From Mastigamoeba balamuthi (Eukaryota > Evosea > Mastigamoebida > Mastigamoebidae): 64,000 nt of DNA. The position numbers were made by a program, and so were the translations under genes. This document shows, piece after piece, positions 1 through 10,041 of this stretch. Every line of letters begins with the position of its first letter. Position 1 is the stretch's first letter. A model generated the notes under the pieces. The model saw only the letters and a list, made by a program, of their open reading frames with translations, had not been told where the DNA came from and searched no databases. The stretch is taken from NCBI GenBank assembly GCA_902651635.1, contig CACRSC010000118.1, positions 124,001 to 188,000 of the forward strand, read 5' to 3'.

Positions 1-761
1 CTGGTCATTATTGATTTTACTAAACTGACTTCTGGTTGCTATGAAAGTCAGGTACTGTTCCACTCCTGTTTATTTCTTATTATTTTCAGGTTGGAGTTGC
101 TGTCATCTATTGGACAGTCATACAGAATGGCGAGCCCAAATTCCATTCACATACCTGGGCTTTTGTGCTTGGCAAGGGCATATCTAATGACACTGCTGCT
201 GTTATTGGCATCGAGTGTGAGTTGTTCCATCTGTTCCCATTCACTTGTCCCAAATGCAAGTATATTCTCCGAATCAGTGATGGCTGCTCAGAGCAATGGA
301 AAAATCGTGGAATGGTGCCTCATTATTACCTTGTGTGGAAGGCTTTTCAAAAGCAGGGCAAAGAATTCGAACTGCATTGGTTTGCTAGTAACCATGAGCA
401 AGACGCTTGCAATGGAATGGGAGTTGCTTTCGATCGGCAAACAACAAATAGCCAGTTCAATGCTGATGGAACCACAACTCCTATTAAAGCAAAAGACCAG
501 CTCATACAGTCTCTTGCTGCTGAAGGGACAACCTCTGTGAAGCTTACTATTCCAGATGACGTTCAAGCACTGCCAATGAAGGAGTTTGACGAAGTTGTGG
601 GAATCCAGCAGACCTGGCACAAGTTAACCTTTGCAGAGGAGCCTGGAGAGCCTTCACAACCTCCTGTGCCTGTTGTTTACTCATGGAGGACCTCAACTCC
701 TGGAGAAGTTCCATCTAAAAAGTGGGTGCTAAGGGTCCTAAGCAATGTCGTTCTTATTTGA
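1..761 (+). CDS. DDE-transposase-like protein, 3' part (runs off window start)
   Basis: The reading frame is open from the first base, interrupted by a 38-nt intron (52-89, GT...TTTTCAG), and ends at TGA 759-761. The exon before the intron reads LVIIDFTKLTSGCYESQ and joins in frame to VGVAVIYWTVIQNGEPKFHS. Further on are ISDGCSEQWKNR and FELHWFASNHEQDACNGMG. This IDF...SDG.(A/S)QFKNR...HG(K).A.DG(I/M)G pattern is that of a transposase-like family widespread in protists and animals, in which the two Asp residues would be the first two of a DDE triad. The AT-richer composition, different from the genes that follow, fits a mobile origin. I see no terminal repeats, because the upstream end is outside the window. 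The family assignment is from memory of the motif and is moderate. Confidence 0.5.
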
Positions 762-1882
762 CCAAAATCTCGGAATCAAACCAGTTTATTACATCATCAC
801 TGACACATTTCATAATTGACAACATCTAAGAAAGCTAATTCCTGAAACTGAGACCAATCTGTAAACATGTTCAGCTTCCCCTGTGGTGTGACGCTGGGCT
901 CATGGTCACAAACTGTGCTTTATTTATTCCAAGAGAAAACTGCTATATTTAGGTGTGATACAGAATTAGCTAATAGCCACTGACTGGTTGGCACTTATTA
1001 TTTATAGATACAACATACTTAATGAGCAAACAAATGAAGAAGCTGCTTTGAAACTATCTGAAATACACAGTGAAACACTCTGATCACGTTCACATAAGAC
1101 AACAACCCCTAAAGAGCTCAGACTACACAATTAAAGTTATGCTTACTTTTTCAAAAAGAACTGACTTTCAGTCTGAAATATGTGTTTCGTTGTGCAGAGA
1201 ATTCCATATTTCATTGAAATAATGGCAGAACAAACTCGAGGAATTCGGCAGAAGGTGAAAATTGTAGTTTGAAAAAGAAAAATGGCTGAAATGGGTAGTG
1301 AATTGGCCGTAATGAAGCCAGCCGCAAGCGGTTACACGCAGCGTCGCCAAAACCGGTATCGCCCGCGGTCTCTTGGCGGCAGGTCTGATTTCCGACTGTT
1401 TCTTCCGTTGAACGAGCGGAGCAAACCAACGGCACACGCACAGCGCCAGAGGCATGAGGGCTCCTTCGTTTTATCAACGCGGCATAGCAGCAGGTGCCCG
1501 AGGTGTGCCCGAGGCCCGAGCGACTACTGGGGGGCCGCCAGAGTCGCGAGAGGTCGCTCAGGGCCGTTGCCACCGCCCCGGAGCAGAAGTGGGGGTGTGG
1601 AGCGCAGTTGCCCGCAACGGGTAGCGAAAAGCGGCCAGAAAGGCAGAGCCATAAGCAGTAAGCATAGTTTCCTCTAGGCGGCCCTCCCCCCCTCCGCGCG
1701 TCTGCCGTGCGTTTCCACACGCACGCGGCGGAGGCCGGGGGGGGCCACGGTGGGCGGTACACACCAGAGAGTAGCGAGTCCTATCCGGGCAGCAGCAGCA
1801 GCAGCGCCTGCGCTTGGCGGCCACAGCCGCTGCGGGGAAGCGAGTGGGGGAGGGGGGGAAGTGGAGAGTAACGCGCTAGCGC
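762..1882. other. Intergenic, no supported gene
   Basis: The first 450 bases are AT-rich and look like the tail of the mobile-element patch. From about 1300 the sequence is GC-rich with overlapping open frames in several phases, none with recognisable protein features. It probably holds the 3' flank of the minus-strand hemerythrin gene. Confidence 0.5.
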
Positions 1883-2803
1883 CTACGCCTGAATGACAGG
1901 GCTGCCGGGCCCGTCGCTGGCCGTCCGCGAGGGCAGCTGCTGCTGCTGCTGCTGCTGCTGCCGTGCGCTCGAGGCGGCGGCGAGCCAGCGGCCGAGGCTG
2001 CGGTCCCAGAGCGCCACGTGGTCGGCGACGAGGTCGGCCAGCGCGAGCACCGCCTCGCCGTCGGGCCTGTCGGCTGCGCCCCAGTCGTACGCCACCACCA
2101 CGCTGTTGATCGCCGCCGCCAGCCCCTCGTGCTCCCGCTTGTGCTCGGCGTACTTCTCGTACGACCTTTGTGTGGAGGTGGCGTCAGGTGAAATGACGTG
2201 GCGTGATGTGGCGTGGGGGAGCAGAGGCGCACGAGCGCAGCATGAGGCCCTCCTCCGAGAGGAACGTCGTCCGCGTGTAGTTGACCAGGCAGTTGAACAG
2301 CGCCTTGGCCGCGGGCCTCGCGCGCAGGTCGCGGCCGTCGACGGCCTGTGGGGGGGGACAGGGGGGACAGCAGCCCGCGCAGAGGGGAATTTGAATTTGA
2401 ATCCCCGAACTCGCGAATTGGGCTCGGCAATTGGATCCCACAGAGAAGAGAGAAGAGAGAAGAGAGGCGGGCGCACGAGGTTGTAGAGCTGCTCGATCGT
2501 GTCGAGGAGGCCCTTGTGCTGCACGTCGAGCCGCGGCAGGCCCGTCCCGTAGTGCCGCAGGAAGTGCTGCGTGAGCTCCACCGCCGCCCCGCAGCCGTCG
2601 TCGCAGGCACCGCAGCCGCCAGAGGCACCGCAGGCACCGCAGGCACCGCAGCCGCTGCAGGGGCCGCGCTGGTCGGCGAAGTACTTGGCGGGTTGGGTCT
2701 TCTGGGACTTCTGCGGACGCCTCTTGCCCGACGCGCGGCGCTCTCGGGCGGTTCCGCGGCGCGCGGGGGGCCTGTCCGCGGGGGCAGAGCAGACGCAGCC
2801 CAT
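1883..2803 (-). CDS. Hemerythrin-domain protein with MGC lipid-anchor start
   Basis: Three exons give 240 residues: 2803-2477, 2345-2233 and 2165-1883, all with GT-AG introns and frames that join cleanly. The start MGCVCSAP is a classic N-myristoylation/palmitoylation signal, so the protein is likely held at a membrane face. A Cys/Gly-rich stretch with repeated GAC units follows. The hemerythrin four-helix domain shows DVQHKGLLDTIEQLYNLV, then TTFLSEEGLML, YAEHKREHEG and LVADHVALWDRSLGRW. These supply the His25, Glu58, His73, His77, His101 and Asp106 equivalents of the di-iron site. The His54 position (normally HF.xE) is Thr, which is unusual. The tail holds a run of eight Gln. Role inferred: oxygen or iron binding, or redox sensing at a membrane. 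Confidence 0.8.
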   Translation of the reverse strand: MGCVCSAPADRPPARRGTARERRASGKRRPQKSQKTQPAKYFADQRGPCSGCGACGACGASGGCGACDDGCGAAVELTQHFLRHYGTGLPRLDVQHKGLLDTIEQLYNLVRPPLFSLLSSLWDPIAEPNSRVRGFKFKFPSARAAVPPVPPHRPSTAATCARGPRPRRCSTAWSTTRGRRSSRRRASCCARAPLLPHATSRHVISPDATSTQRSYEKYAEHKREHEGLAAAINSVVVAYDWGAADRPDGEAVLALADLVADHVALWDRSLGRWLAAASSARQQQQQQQQLPSRTASDGPGSPVIQA

Positions 2804-3104
2804 CGCCGAGGGGCCGGGGGTCCTGGCGGAGTGGGTGTGTGTGGGTGTGTGGGCGTGGGAGTGGCCCCACCGCTCGCTGATTTCGTGGACCTTTTTTGTA
2901 TCCCGCGGGGGTCGCGTGAGGCGCTGGCAATGCCGGGGAGATGCGGCGGGTGGCGGAAATGCGGCGCAGGAGGAATACGCCCGCGTCACACAATGCCACG
3001 GAAATTACGCCTCTGCCGTTTTGATTAGGCTTTCGCGGCGAGCTGCTCGAAAAAGGAGACCCCCGCAGGTAGGACAGCCCAAAAATAGGAGCAGGTGAGA
3101 AAAT

Positions 3105-3185
3105 GTGTTCGAAGGGATTCGAACCCTCGCCTCCGAAGAGAACACCACCTCAAGGTGCCGCCTTAGACCGCTCGGCCACGAACAC
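3105..3185 (-). tRNA. tRNA-Leu (anticodon GAG)
   Basis: The reverse strand folds as a full 81-nt cloverleaf. The acceptor stem is GTGTTCG/CGAACAC, the D arm is GCC...GGC with GAGCGGTCTAA, and the anticodon stem is GCACC/GGTGT with loop TTGAGGT. A variable arm CTC-TTCG-GAG and a T arm GAGGG-TTCGAAT-CCCTT follow. There is no intron and no encoded CCA. Apart from the anticodon arm and acceptor, it is nearly identical to eukaryotic tRNA-Leu(AAG). The anticodon at loop positions 3-5 is GAG, reading CTC and CTT; most eukaryotes use AAG (inosine) here. Confidence 0.93.
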
Positions 3186-3289
3186 TGCACAGTATCCTTG
3201 GTATCGAACGACGCATAGCATCGTGTCGCGCGCCTGCTTATGTTCCGTCATCGGTTACGTGTGGTGGTGCATAGAACTCTAGTGCGACC

Positions 3290-3854
3290 CTACTGGGCCG
3301 ACGGTGCTGCTCCGGGGTCCTCAGAACTCGGTCCTTCGTCGCTGGCCTCGTCCTCGGTCGGTGGCCTCTCTGCCCTGCGACCCCTGCCCCTGCCGCCCCT
3401 GCCGCCCCCGCGGCCCCTGCCGCCCCTGCCCCTCGTGTACTGCCTGTTGTGCAGCAGCACCACGTGCACCTCGCTCCCTTGGTGGACGCCCTGCTCGGCC
3501 AGCGTCCGCCCCGGCACCATGTAGTCGCCGTCCTTGAGCACCGTCCGCTGCAGGTTCTCCGGGATGAGCAGCTGCCTCCCCAGCTCGTTCTGCATCTCCT
3601 CCGTCGTCATGCCCCCGTGCACCGCCAGCTCCAGCTGCGCGGGCCACCAGCGGGGTCAGTTCTGCTTCCCTCTGCCCACCGAGTGCGGAGTGCACGAATC
3701 CGCGGACCTCCTGGTAGAGGGGGTACTGCCGAGCGCCCGGGGCGGGGCCCTGGGGAGGGGGAGGGGCGTTTGCAGGGGCGCCCGCGGCCTCGTGCGGCTG
3801 CTCGGGGCTGCTGCTGCTGCTGTTGCTGCTGTCCTGGCGGCCGGGTTCCGCCAT
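3290..3854 (-). CDS. Ubiquitin-like-domain protein with RGG tail
   Basis: Exon 1 from MAEPGRQD (start 3854) codes a Ser-, Pro- and Ala-rich leader. After a short intron (about 3634-3695, ending GCGCAG) a ubiquitin-fold domain runs LELAVHGGMTTEEM, LLIPENLQRTVLKDGDYM, GRTLAEQGVHQGSEVHVVLL, the usual beta-beta-alpha-beta order with the short-hand L...G..L...G motif. The C-terminus is an RGRGG run followed by an acidic end. No C-terminal Gly-Gly is exposed, so it is not a conjugated modifier. A second gene at 47466-48096 has the same plan with a different tail. A longer in-frame start at 3950 would add a hydrophobic N-terminus, but I think that part is 5' leader. Exact donor site uncertain. Confidence 0.65.
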
Positions 3855-4237
3855 TACTGTGCGAACGTGCAGCTCTCCGCTGACCCAATTTGAATTTTGA
3901 AGTGCAACAAGAACCAGCAGTGCTGTGCCGAGCTTCCTCCCACCCCGCACCCTTTTGGGCTCTTTCCTGACGCGAAATCGGCGCCGATTTTCGGTGACGG
4001 GGCCCGAGCATTGCCGTATGTGGCGAAGAATATTTAACCACTTTGCAGCACGAGGTCTTTTCGGGGCGAAGCCCGCGAGGAAGCGCTGACGCGGTCACGA
4101 AGACCGCACCCCGTGTTGGCTACAGTGCTTTGAGCGCGCTTCCCGATCGGTGCCCTCGGCGCATTTCCGTGTTGCAGTCCCGCCGAGAATCCCCGGGCGG
4201 GTCGTCCCGCTGGTGCCGCAAGCAGCCGGTGGTGCAT

Positions 4238-6649
4238 TCAGTGCTTTGTACAGGCCTTCTTGATCCTCGGCACGTAGTCGGTGATGATCACGTCCATCCC
4301 CGCGTCGAGCTGCTTCTGCACCAGCTCGGGGTTGTTGCTGCCGCGGAGCACAAGTGCACAGCGCCACGGGGAGCGACGGAACACAGTGCACACACCGTGT
4401 CAGTTTGGCGGCCGTGCGCCGAGGCGGGAAGGAGCGGCTGTGGGGCGCACTTGTCGGCGCCGTAGGTCATCAGCACCATGCCCTTGTCGTGCGCCGACTT
4501 GATCACCGCCTCGAGGTTGCCCATCACCGGCACCGTCCACGTCACGACCCCGTAGAGCCCCGCTGCGCGTTGCGTGCGTTGAGTGCCGCCCAGCGGTGAG
4601 GGGAGGCTGGCCGCCGGTGGTACCGCTGTGGGCGACGTCGATGGCCTTCTCGGTGAGGGCGCTGGTGCTGAGGTCGCCGCCCGTCGTCAGGAGCGTCACG
4701 GGGAAGCGCGCCTGCTTGAGCGCCGCGAGCCTGCAGACGTCGACGTCGAACGACGAGATGAACAGCGGGCGCTCGCCGGCCTTGTCGAGCAGCACGCCCA
4801 GTATGGCGTCCACGTAGGCGTTGCGCTCCCTGAACGCCAGCTCGCGCTCCTGCTCCTCCTCGGGGTACTTGATCTCCACGTCGAACCCCACCTCCCTCGG
4901 CACGTACTCGAACAGCTGCCCCACGCATCCCACGTGCACCACCGCAGGACACCTCGTCAGCCCAGGAAGAGGCGGAGGAGGAGAGCAGCAAGCAGCTGGC
5001 GCAGCACCTCGGAGAGCTTGGGGAACATGGCGCTGCGCTTCCAGAAGGCCCCCGTGAACGGCTCGCGCGCAGCCTCGGCAGCGGGCGCAGGCTCGGGCGC
5101 AGGCGCAGGCGCCGGGGAGCAGAGGTTCTGCGACCTGCGCTTGGAGCGGGTGGGGCGGCAGGGCCTGTCGGGGTGCGAGAGCTCGTCGTCAGCCGCGCCC
5201 TCTGCGTCGCTCGAGGGGTAGACGAGCTGCTGCTGGTCGTCGCCGGGCCTGCTGCCCCTGCTGGCTGCCCGCTCGCGCTTGTACTTGGCGGGGTCCGCGT
5301 GGCGCGGGCGCATGCGGCGCAGCGTCTCGAAGTCGAGCTTGTTGAGCGGGACGCTGACGTCTGCGTGGCCGCCGTGCAGGCAGTCGGCGCGCAGCGGCAC
5401 GTGGAGGTTGTGGTTGATGACGGGCACGCCGTCGCTCGTCAGCTGCACGTCAAACTCCACGGCGGCCGTCTGCAGCGTCTCGGCCGCCAGCACAAACGAC
5501 AGCAGCGTGTTCTCGGGCAGCGCGCCGCCCTTGACCCTGTCCGCTGACGTGGCGCCGCCCCCGCGGTGGCCGACGAGCCACGGGACGGCGCGCGGCGCGC
5601 GGACCCCGCAGAGGTCGTTGCCCGCGTGCCGCAGCGGCTCCGCGACCAGGAACCGCGCGCGCAGCCACGCCACGACGCCCAGCTGCGGGCCCACGACCGG
5701 CCTGCACACCTCCCCGCGCAGCGGCGCCACGTCGCTCGCCGACACGTGCGCGCGGCCCGCGAAGTCGCCGGCGGGCCCGAAGACGTCGAGCTCCAAGTAC
5801 GGCAGCCCGGCGGCCGCATCGAGCCGCGCGTGCAGCCGCCCAGAGGCACGCCGCTCGAAGGCCACCCGCGGGGCACCGGGGCGCACGGCGTAGGCGCTGA
5901 CCTGCGCAGAGCGCGCCAGCGAGGCGTCCGCGGGGGACGCGGCGTCCAGTGCGATCTCCAGTTGTATCTCGAGCGACGTGCGCCCCAGCCACGTCCGCCG
6001 CAGGTCCCGCGTCGGCACCGCGCCCATGTCGGGGCACTGCACGACCGTCTCGGCCCCGGCGGGCGTCACCCTGGCGGTTTCGTTGGTTCCAGGGGAGCGG
6101 AGGGGAAAAAAGATGCGGGTTGCGGGAATCGAACGTGTGGTTCTCGACGGGCGCCTCGCACAGCACGACGCTGCCGCCCTCGAACAGGGCCTTGGGGGGT
6201 GGTGTCAGTGGGGCGTGCGCGGCGGGTGGCCGCACGAGTTTGTACTGCAGGGCGACGCCCGTGGGGACGTCGACGGCGCACGCGACGTGCCCGGGCCTGC
6301 ACAGGGGGCGTCAGCGCGCGGGCAGTGGGCTGCGGGCACCTGTGGGCCACGGGGGTGCACGCGGGGGCCTTGTCCGGGTCCCAGGAGCCTGGGCGAGGGC
6401 GAGGGAGTGGGCAAGGGGAAGCAACGGACGACAGTGTGGGGGATCGGGAAACAGCAGAGGGGAAGAGGGAAGAGGGAAGAGGGAAGAGGGGGGGACGGCT
6501 GTCAGTTGGCAAACGAAAGGGCCTGGTGACTGGGCTGGGGGGACGGGCGGACCGAGGGCGGGGCACGAGCCGCACACGCGGAGGACGCCGCGGCGGGGGT
6601 CGTGGGGCGCCTCGAACGTCACGCGGGTCGTTGTGGTGGCAACGGACAT
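4238..6649 (-). CDS. Glycerophosphodiester phosphodiesterase with CBM20 domain (GPCPD1/GDE1-like)
   Basis: A multi-exon gene starts MSVATTTTRVTFEAPHD (6649) and ends VPRIKKACTKH (stop 4238-4240). The N-terminal exons read VTFEAPHDPRRGVLRVCG, LGSWDPDKA and VPTGVALQYKLVR, then ALFEGGSVVLCEAPVENHTF. That is the CBM20 starch-binding fold in order. After about 190 residues of spacer the GDPD barrel follows: WLVGHRGGG, LPENTLLSF, VEFDVQLTSDGVPVINHN (catalytic HRG, EN, E.D and the second His). It continues through EVGFDVEIKYP, PLFISSFDVDVCRLA, NLEAVIKSAHDKGMVLMTYG and AGMDVIITDYVPRI. A Pro/Ala repeat insert lies mid-barrel near residue 330-380. The architecture matches GPCPD1, which splits glycerophosphocholine into glycerol-3-phosphate and choline in the cytosol. 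Exon edges are approximate. Confidence 0.85.
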
Positions 6650-7057
6650 CGGAAGGGGAAAGAGAAGGGACGAGGGGGAGACAAAACAAGGGCAAAGGGG
6701 CCGCTGGGCTCTCTGTGTGGCTGCTCGCCTCTGTAAAATCCCGCTGTGGCTCCTCGCTAGCGCCTCGGGGCACCTCCTCTGTCGCCTCAGCGTATTTCTC
6801 GAGCGGATCAGCACCGGCGCAGAGCAGATCTGAAAGAGCGAGGATCTCCTGTTGACTTCTGGCGTCATAAAGATTCTGCTGTTGCAAAAGTATCGTGGCA
6901 ACCATTACGAAAATAAATGCTCTCAGTTGTTGTGCTTCATTGGTGCGTTATGTTGTGTTGCTGCTTACTGTTTGGCTGCTGTGTGCTGCAGTGAAGGGAG
7001 AGAGGCCCCCGCGACGACTACGACGACGGGGCCCCTGGCGGGGGGGGGGGTGCGACG

Positions 7058-9330
7058 TCACCTGCGGCTGGCCAGCAGGTCGGCCTTGGAGAAGGAGCCC
7101 TCGCTGTCGCGCAGCGCTGTGAGGAAGGCGCCCATCTTTCTCTCGCTCTCGGGCGATCGCAGGTCGATGACCTCGGGCACCCGGAACGACGCCGCTGCCC
7201 CGGGCAGCCCCGCCGCGCTCGCCGTCTTGGGCGGCGCCCTCATCGTCGGCGGCGACGCCGCTGGCGCTGCCGCCGCTGCCGTCGACGGCGGCGCTCGCAG
7301 GGGCGGCGACTGCAATCGCGAGGGCGTCGACGACGAGTGCAGCAGCGACGCGGACGAGCGCGGCATCTCCGACACGTGGCGCGCGTGGCGGTGCCGCGCC
7401 TCGATCTCGCGGCGCTTGTCCTCCTCGAGCTCGTGCGCGTTGATGTACTCGACGGCGGCCCGCAGCGTCGCCGACGCGTAGCCGAGCGCCGTGTGGCCGA
7501 CGGCCACCGTCACAAACTGCTCGACGTAGAACGTCATCGTGTACAGCCGCTGCGGCGTCCCCGTCGCCAGCGCCCACACGAGTGCCGGCAGCAGGTCGTC
7601 GCCTGCTACCACCGCCTGCTGCTGCTGCTGCGCGGGCCGCGGGGCGTCGGGCACGATCAGCTCGATGGCGTCGCGGACGCGGTAGAGCAGCTCGACGGGC
7701 GTCTGAGCGTCGCCTGGCAGCGCGCGCAGGGCCTCGGACGCCCGCCGCGAACCAGCGAGCAGCGCGGGGCTGACGCCGAGCTGCGCGACGGGGTCCAGCA
7801 GCGCCATCGAGGCCGCGCGCGCGGCGAGCTTCTCGTCCTCGGGGGCGAAGCAGTGGCAGAGGCCCTTCCAGACCTTGTCGTTGATCGATCCGACGACGAA
7901 GCTCGCGACGATCAGGCTGAGCTGCAGCAGCTGCCGCGGGCTGCGCGAGGCCCGCCGGTAGTCGGCGTTGGCGCAGACGAGGTCGTCGGTGGCGCGCTGG
8001 ACCATGTCGCGCACGCGGCGGGCCGCGTGGGCCTCGAAGCCGCGGACGAAGAGGTACGACTGCACAAACTGGCGCTGGTGGTCGCGGACCTTGGCCAGCA
8101 CGACCTCGTTCACGGGCGACCCCGAGAGGAACTCGGCGCACTGCTGCAGCGTGGGCCTCTGCGGCATCACGAGCTCGCCGTCGTCCTTGTCGTCGACGTC
8201 GGCCTGCAGGCGCCGTAGTTTCCACGCGTGGGCGCGAAATCAATTGAGCAGGTGAAAACTAGCGCGTTGGCGAGGGTTTCTCTTGCGGCCGCGCACGCGC
8301 TCAGCGTCGGCGAGGCACGAGTCGATCAGCGCGACACGATAGGACTTGTCGTCGACGTAGAACTCCTCCTGGGAGAGTATCTTTGCCTTGTGGTCCCCGA
8401 GGTCTGTTGTGCGGGCAGTGAGCAACAGGGCACCACCAGCACAGCAAAACAAAAAAAAACCAAGTGGCGGACGAGGCAGAGAGATTCAAGGCAGCGAGAT
8501 AGCACAGAGAGATCAGAGAACAAGCTATGCACGAGGCTGCAGCACACACGGGATGGGCAGAGAGCCACACAGCGCGTCCAGAGCCCAGAAGGCACAGCGG
8601 GACTGGGGGAGGGGGGTGGAATGAAGGGCAGGTGGGGCACAGCGAGGGGGAGACAGAGGGGAGGGAGTGGAGGGTGGAGGGCAGCCGTGCCATCGACGAC
8701 GACCACGTGGCCGTCGTCGTCCTCGCGGGCGTCAGAGCCGCATCCGCTGCCCGCGTTCCTGTAGGCCGTCTTGTAGTACCTCGGCAGCATCTCCGACGGG
8801 AACAGCACGTGCGCCTCTGCGCCAGCGCACCGACGTCCAGGCCACCCCCCGCCAAGCGTCCCCGAGCCCCAGACGTCCGCCAGCGTAGCAGAGCGACCAG
8901 CAGAGGCAGCAAAGAGCAGCAAAGAGGAGACGAGTAGCGCAGAGAGCAACAGAGCAGAGCAGCAAAGAGCAGCAGAGCAAAGAGCAGAGAGCAGAGAACA
9001 GGGAGAAGGGAGCAGGGAGCAGGGAGCAGAGAGCAGAGAACAGGGTGCAGGGTGCAGGGTGCAGGAGAGAGCAGAGAAGAGAGCAGAGAGCAGCGACGAG
9101 TCCGAGGGGCACTGGCAGTCAGCAGAGGAGCAGAGCAGAGCAGAGCAGAGGGGGCACGGCGCACCGAGGAAGCGCGGGGTGATCTTGAGGCCGCGGAGGA
9201 GGGCGTTGGGGGGGCAGCAGACGAGGCCGCCGCGGCGCTCGAGCTGCGCGAGGAGGTCTGGGTGGGCGCGGCGCAGCGCCCGGTAGAGGTAGTTCTCCGC
9301 CACGTCCTCGGCCGCGTCCAGCGCCTCCAT
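7058..9330 (-). CDS. VPS9-domain Rab exchange factor with VARP-like N-terminus
   Basis: The start MEALDAAEDVAENYLYRALR is at 9330 and the stop at 7058. Exons at 9330-9165, 8816-8691, 8403 downward and a long last exon join in frame. The beginning (YRALRRAHPDLLAQ, GLKITPRFL, then ILSQEEFYVDDKSYRVALI) resembles the amino end of ANKRD27/VARP. The VPS9 domain is in the last exon: FVVGSINDKVWKGL, then GDDLLPALVWALATG, LYTMTFYVEQFV, YASATLRAAVEYINAHE, containing the Asp and Tyr of Rab5/Rab21-type exchange factors. No ankyrin repeats follow; instead there is a low-complexity Ser/Pro/Ala tail. The intron between exons 2 and 3 (8404-8690) appears to use a GC donor. Expected role: activating an endosomal Rab. 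Confidence 0.75.
8886..9148. repeat. AGCAG/GAGAGCAG-rich low-complexity intron
   Basis: About 260 bases of imperfect AGCAGAG and GAGCAGG units fill the first intron of the minus-strand VPS9 gene. On the coding strand this is a pyrimidine-rich CTCTGCT track. It generates long false open frames on both strands. Confidence 0.8.
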
Positions 9331-10041
9331 CTCGGGTCTCGGGCGGGGCACTGCTGGCTGCGCGGGCGGTGGGGCGGTGGGGCGGTGGGGTTGAGCCGCC
9401 CGATGCCCACAACTCAGAATCCCAAGACAGATATTTTGATGCCGCGTCGGAGATATCTCTGGAGATTTATGAGGATGGGCGCACCTGCGTCGGCCGTTGC
9501 CTGAATGCAGATGAGGGAGGAAAGCAAGGTAGCTGGATTGCGATGATGAATGCTCAGAATCAGTTGACTTGGATAATCACAAGATTCGACCCAAGGGAGC
9601 GCTCTTAGGAGGACGAATGCCAGCTGCCATGTGCCACAATTGGACATTGCACCGGTACAGTAGTCTCACTCGATTGCAGGAAGTGTGTTGTGGCACTTGG
9701 TGGCTGCACCACCCAATAATGGCACCAATGTGGAAGTCTAAACAAGCCAGCAACAGCATAGACAATTGAGCTTTGCCTGCCTCACTGTTCCAGCCCTCAC
9801 TGTCGCTCCTCGAACCCTCGTGTGAGAGCTTTCTTAACTTGTGAGTGTGCCAATGAGCCCTTGATGATCGGCATGGCTTTGCTTGTTTTGCAATAGCGAG
9901 GCACACAAATCACTGCGATGTCATAACGGAGCGGAGACTGTGGCGGAAAAGTCCCAACAGCTCCGCTTTCTCTGTGCACTTGCTCCTCGATTGTACGGGG
10001 GGAGTTTGGCTGCAATGGCCCGTGGTACTGGCGCCCACTCG
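9331..10041. other. Intergenic between VPS9 gene and VAC14
   Basis: This is an AT-richer stretch. A plus-strand frame at 9369-9608 (79 codons, ...DRYFDAASEISLEIYEDG...) reads somewhat like protein but has no flanking exons or known motif. I treat the region as the promoter side of the VPS9 gene plus the 3' flank of VAC14. Confidence 0.4.

Noticed and set aside
1232-1252. CTCGAG then GAATTCGGCA resembles a cDNA cloning adaptor
   Set aside because: The match to the adaptor is imperfect and it lies within continuous genomic-looking sequence; chance is more likely.
3855-3950. Longer start of the ubiquitin-like gene giving a signal-peptide-like N-terminus
   Set aside because: The extension is AT-rich leader-like sequence, and a secretory signal makes no sense before an RGG/ubiquitin-fold protein.
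9369-9608. 79-codon plus-strand frame with protein-like middle
   Set aside because: No homology pattern I know, starts in G-rich junk, and no neighbouring exons.
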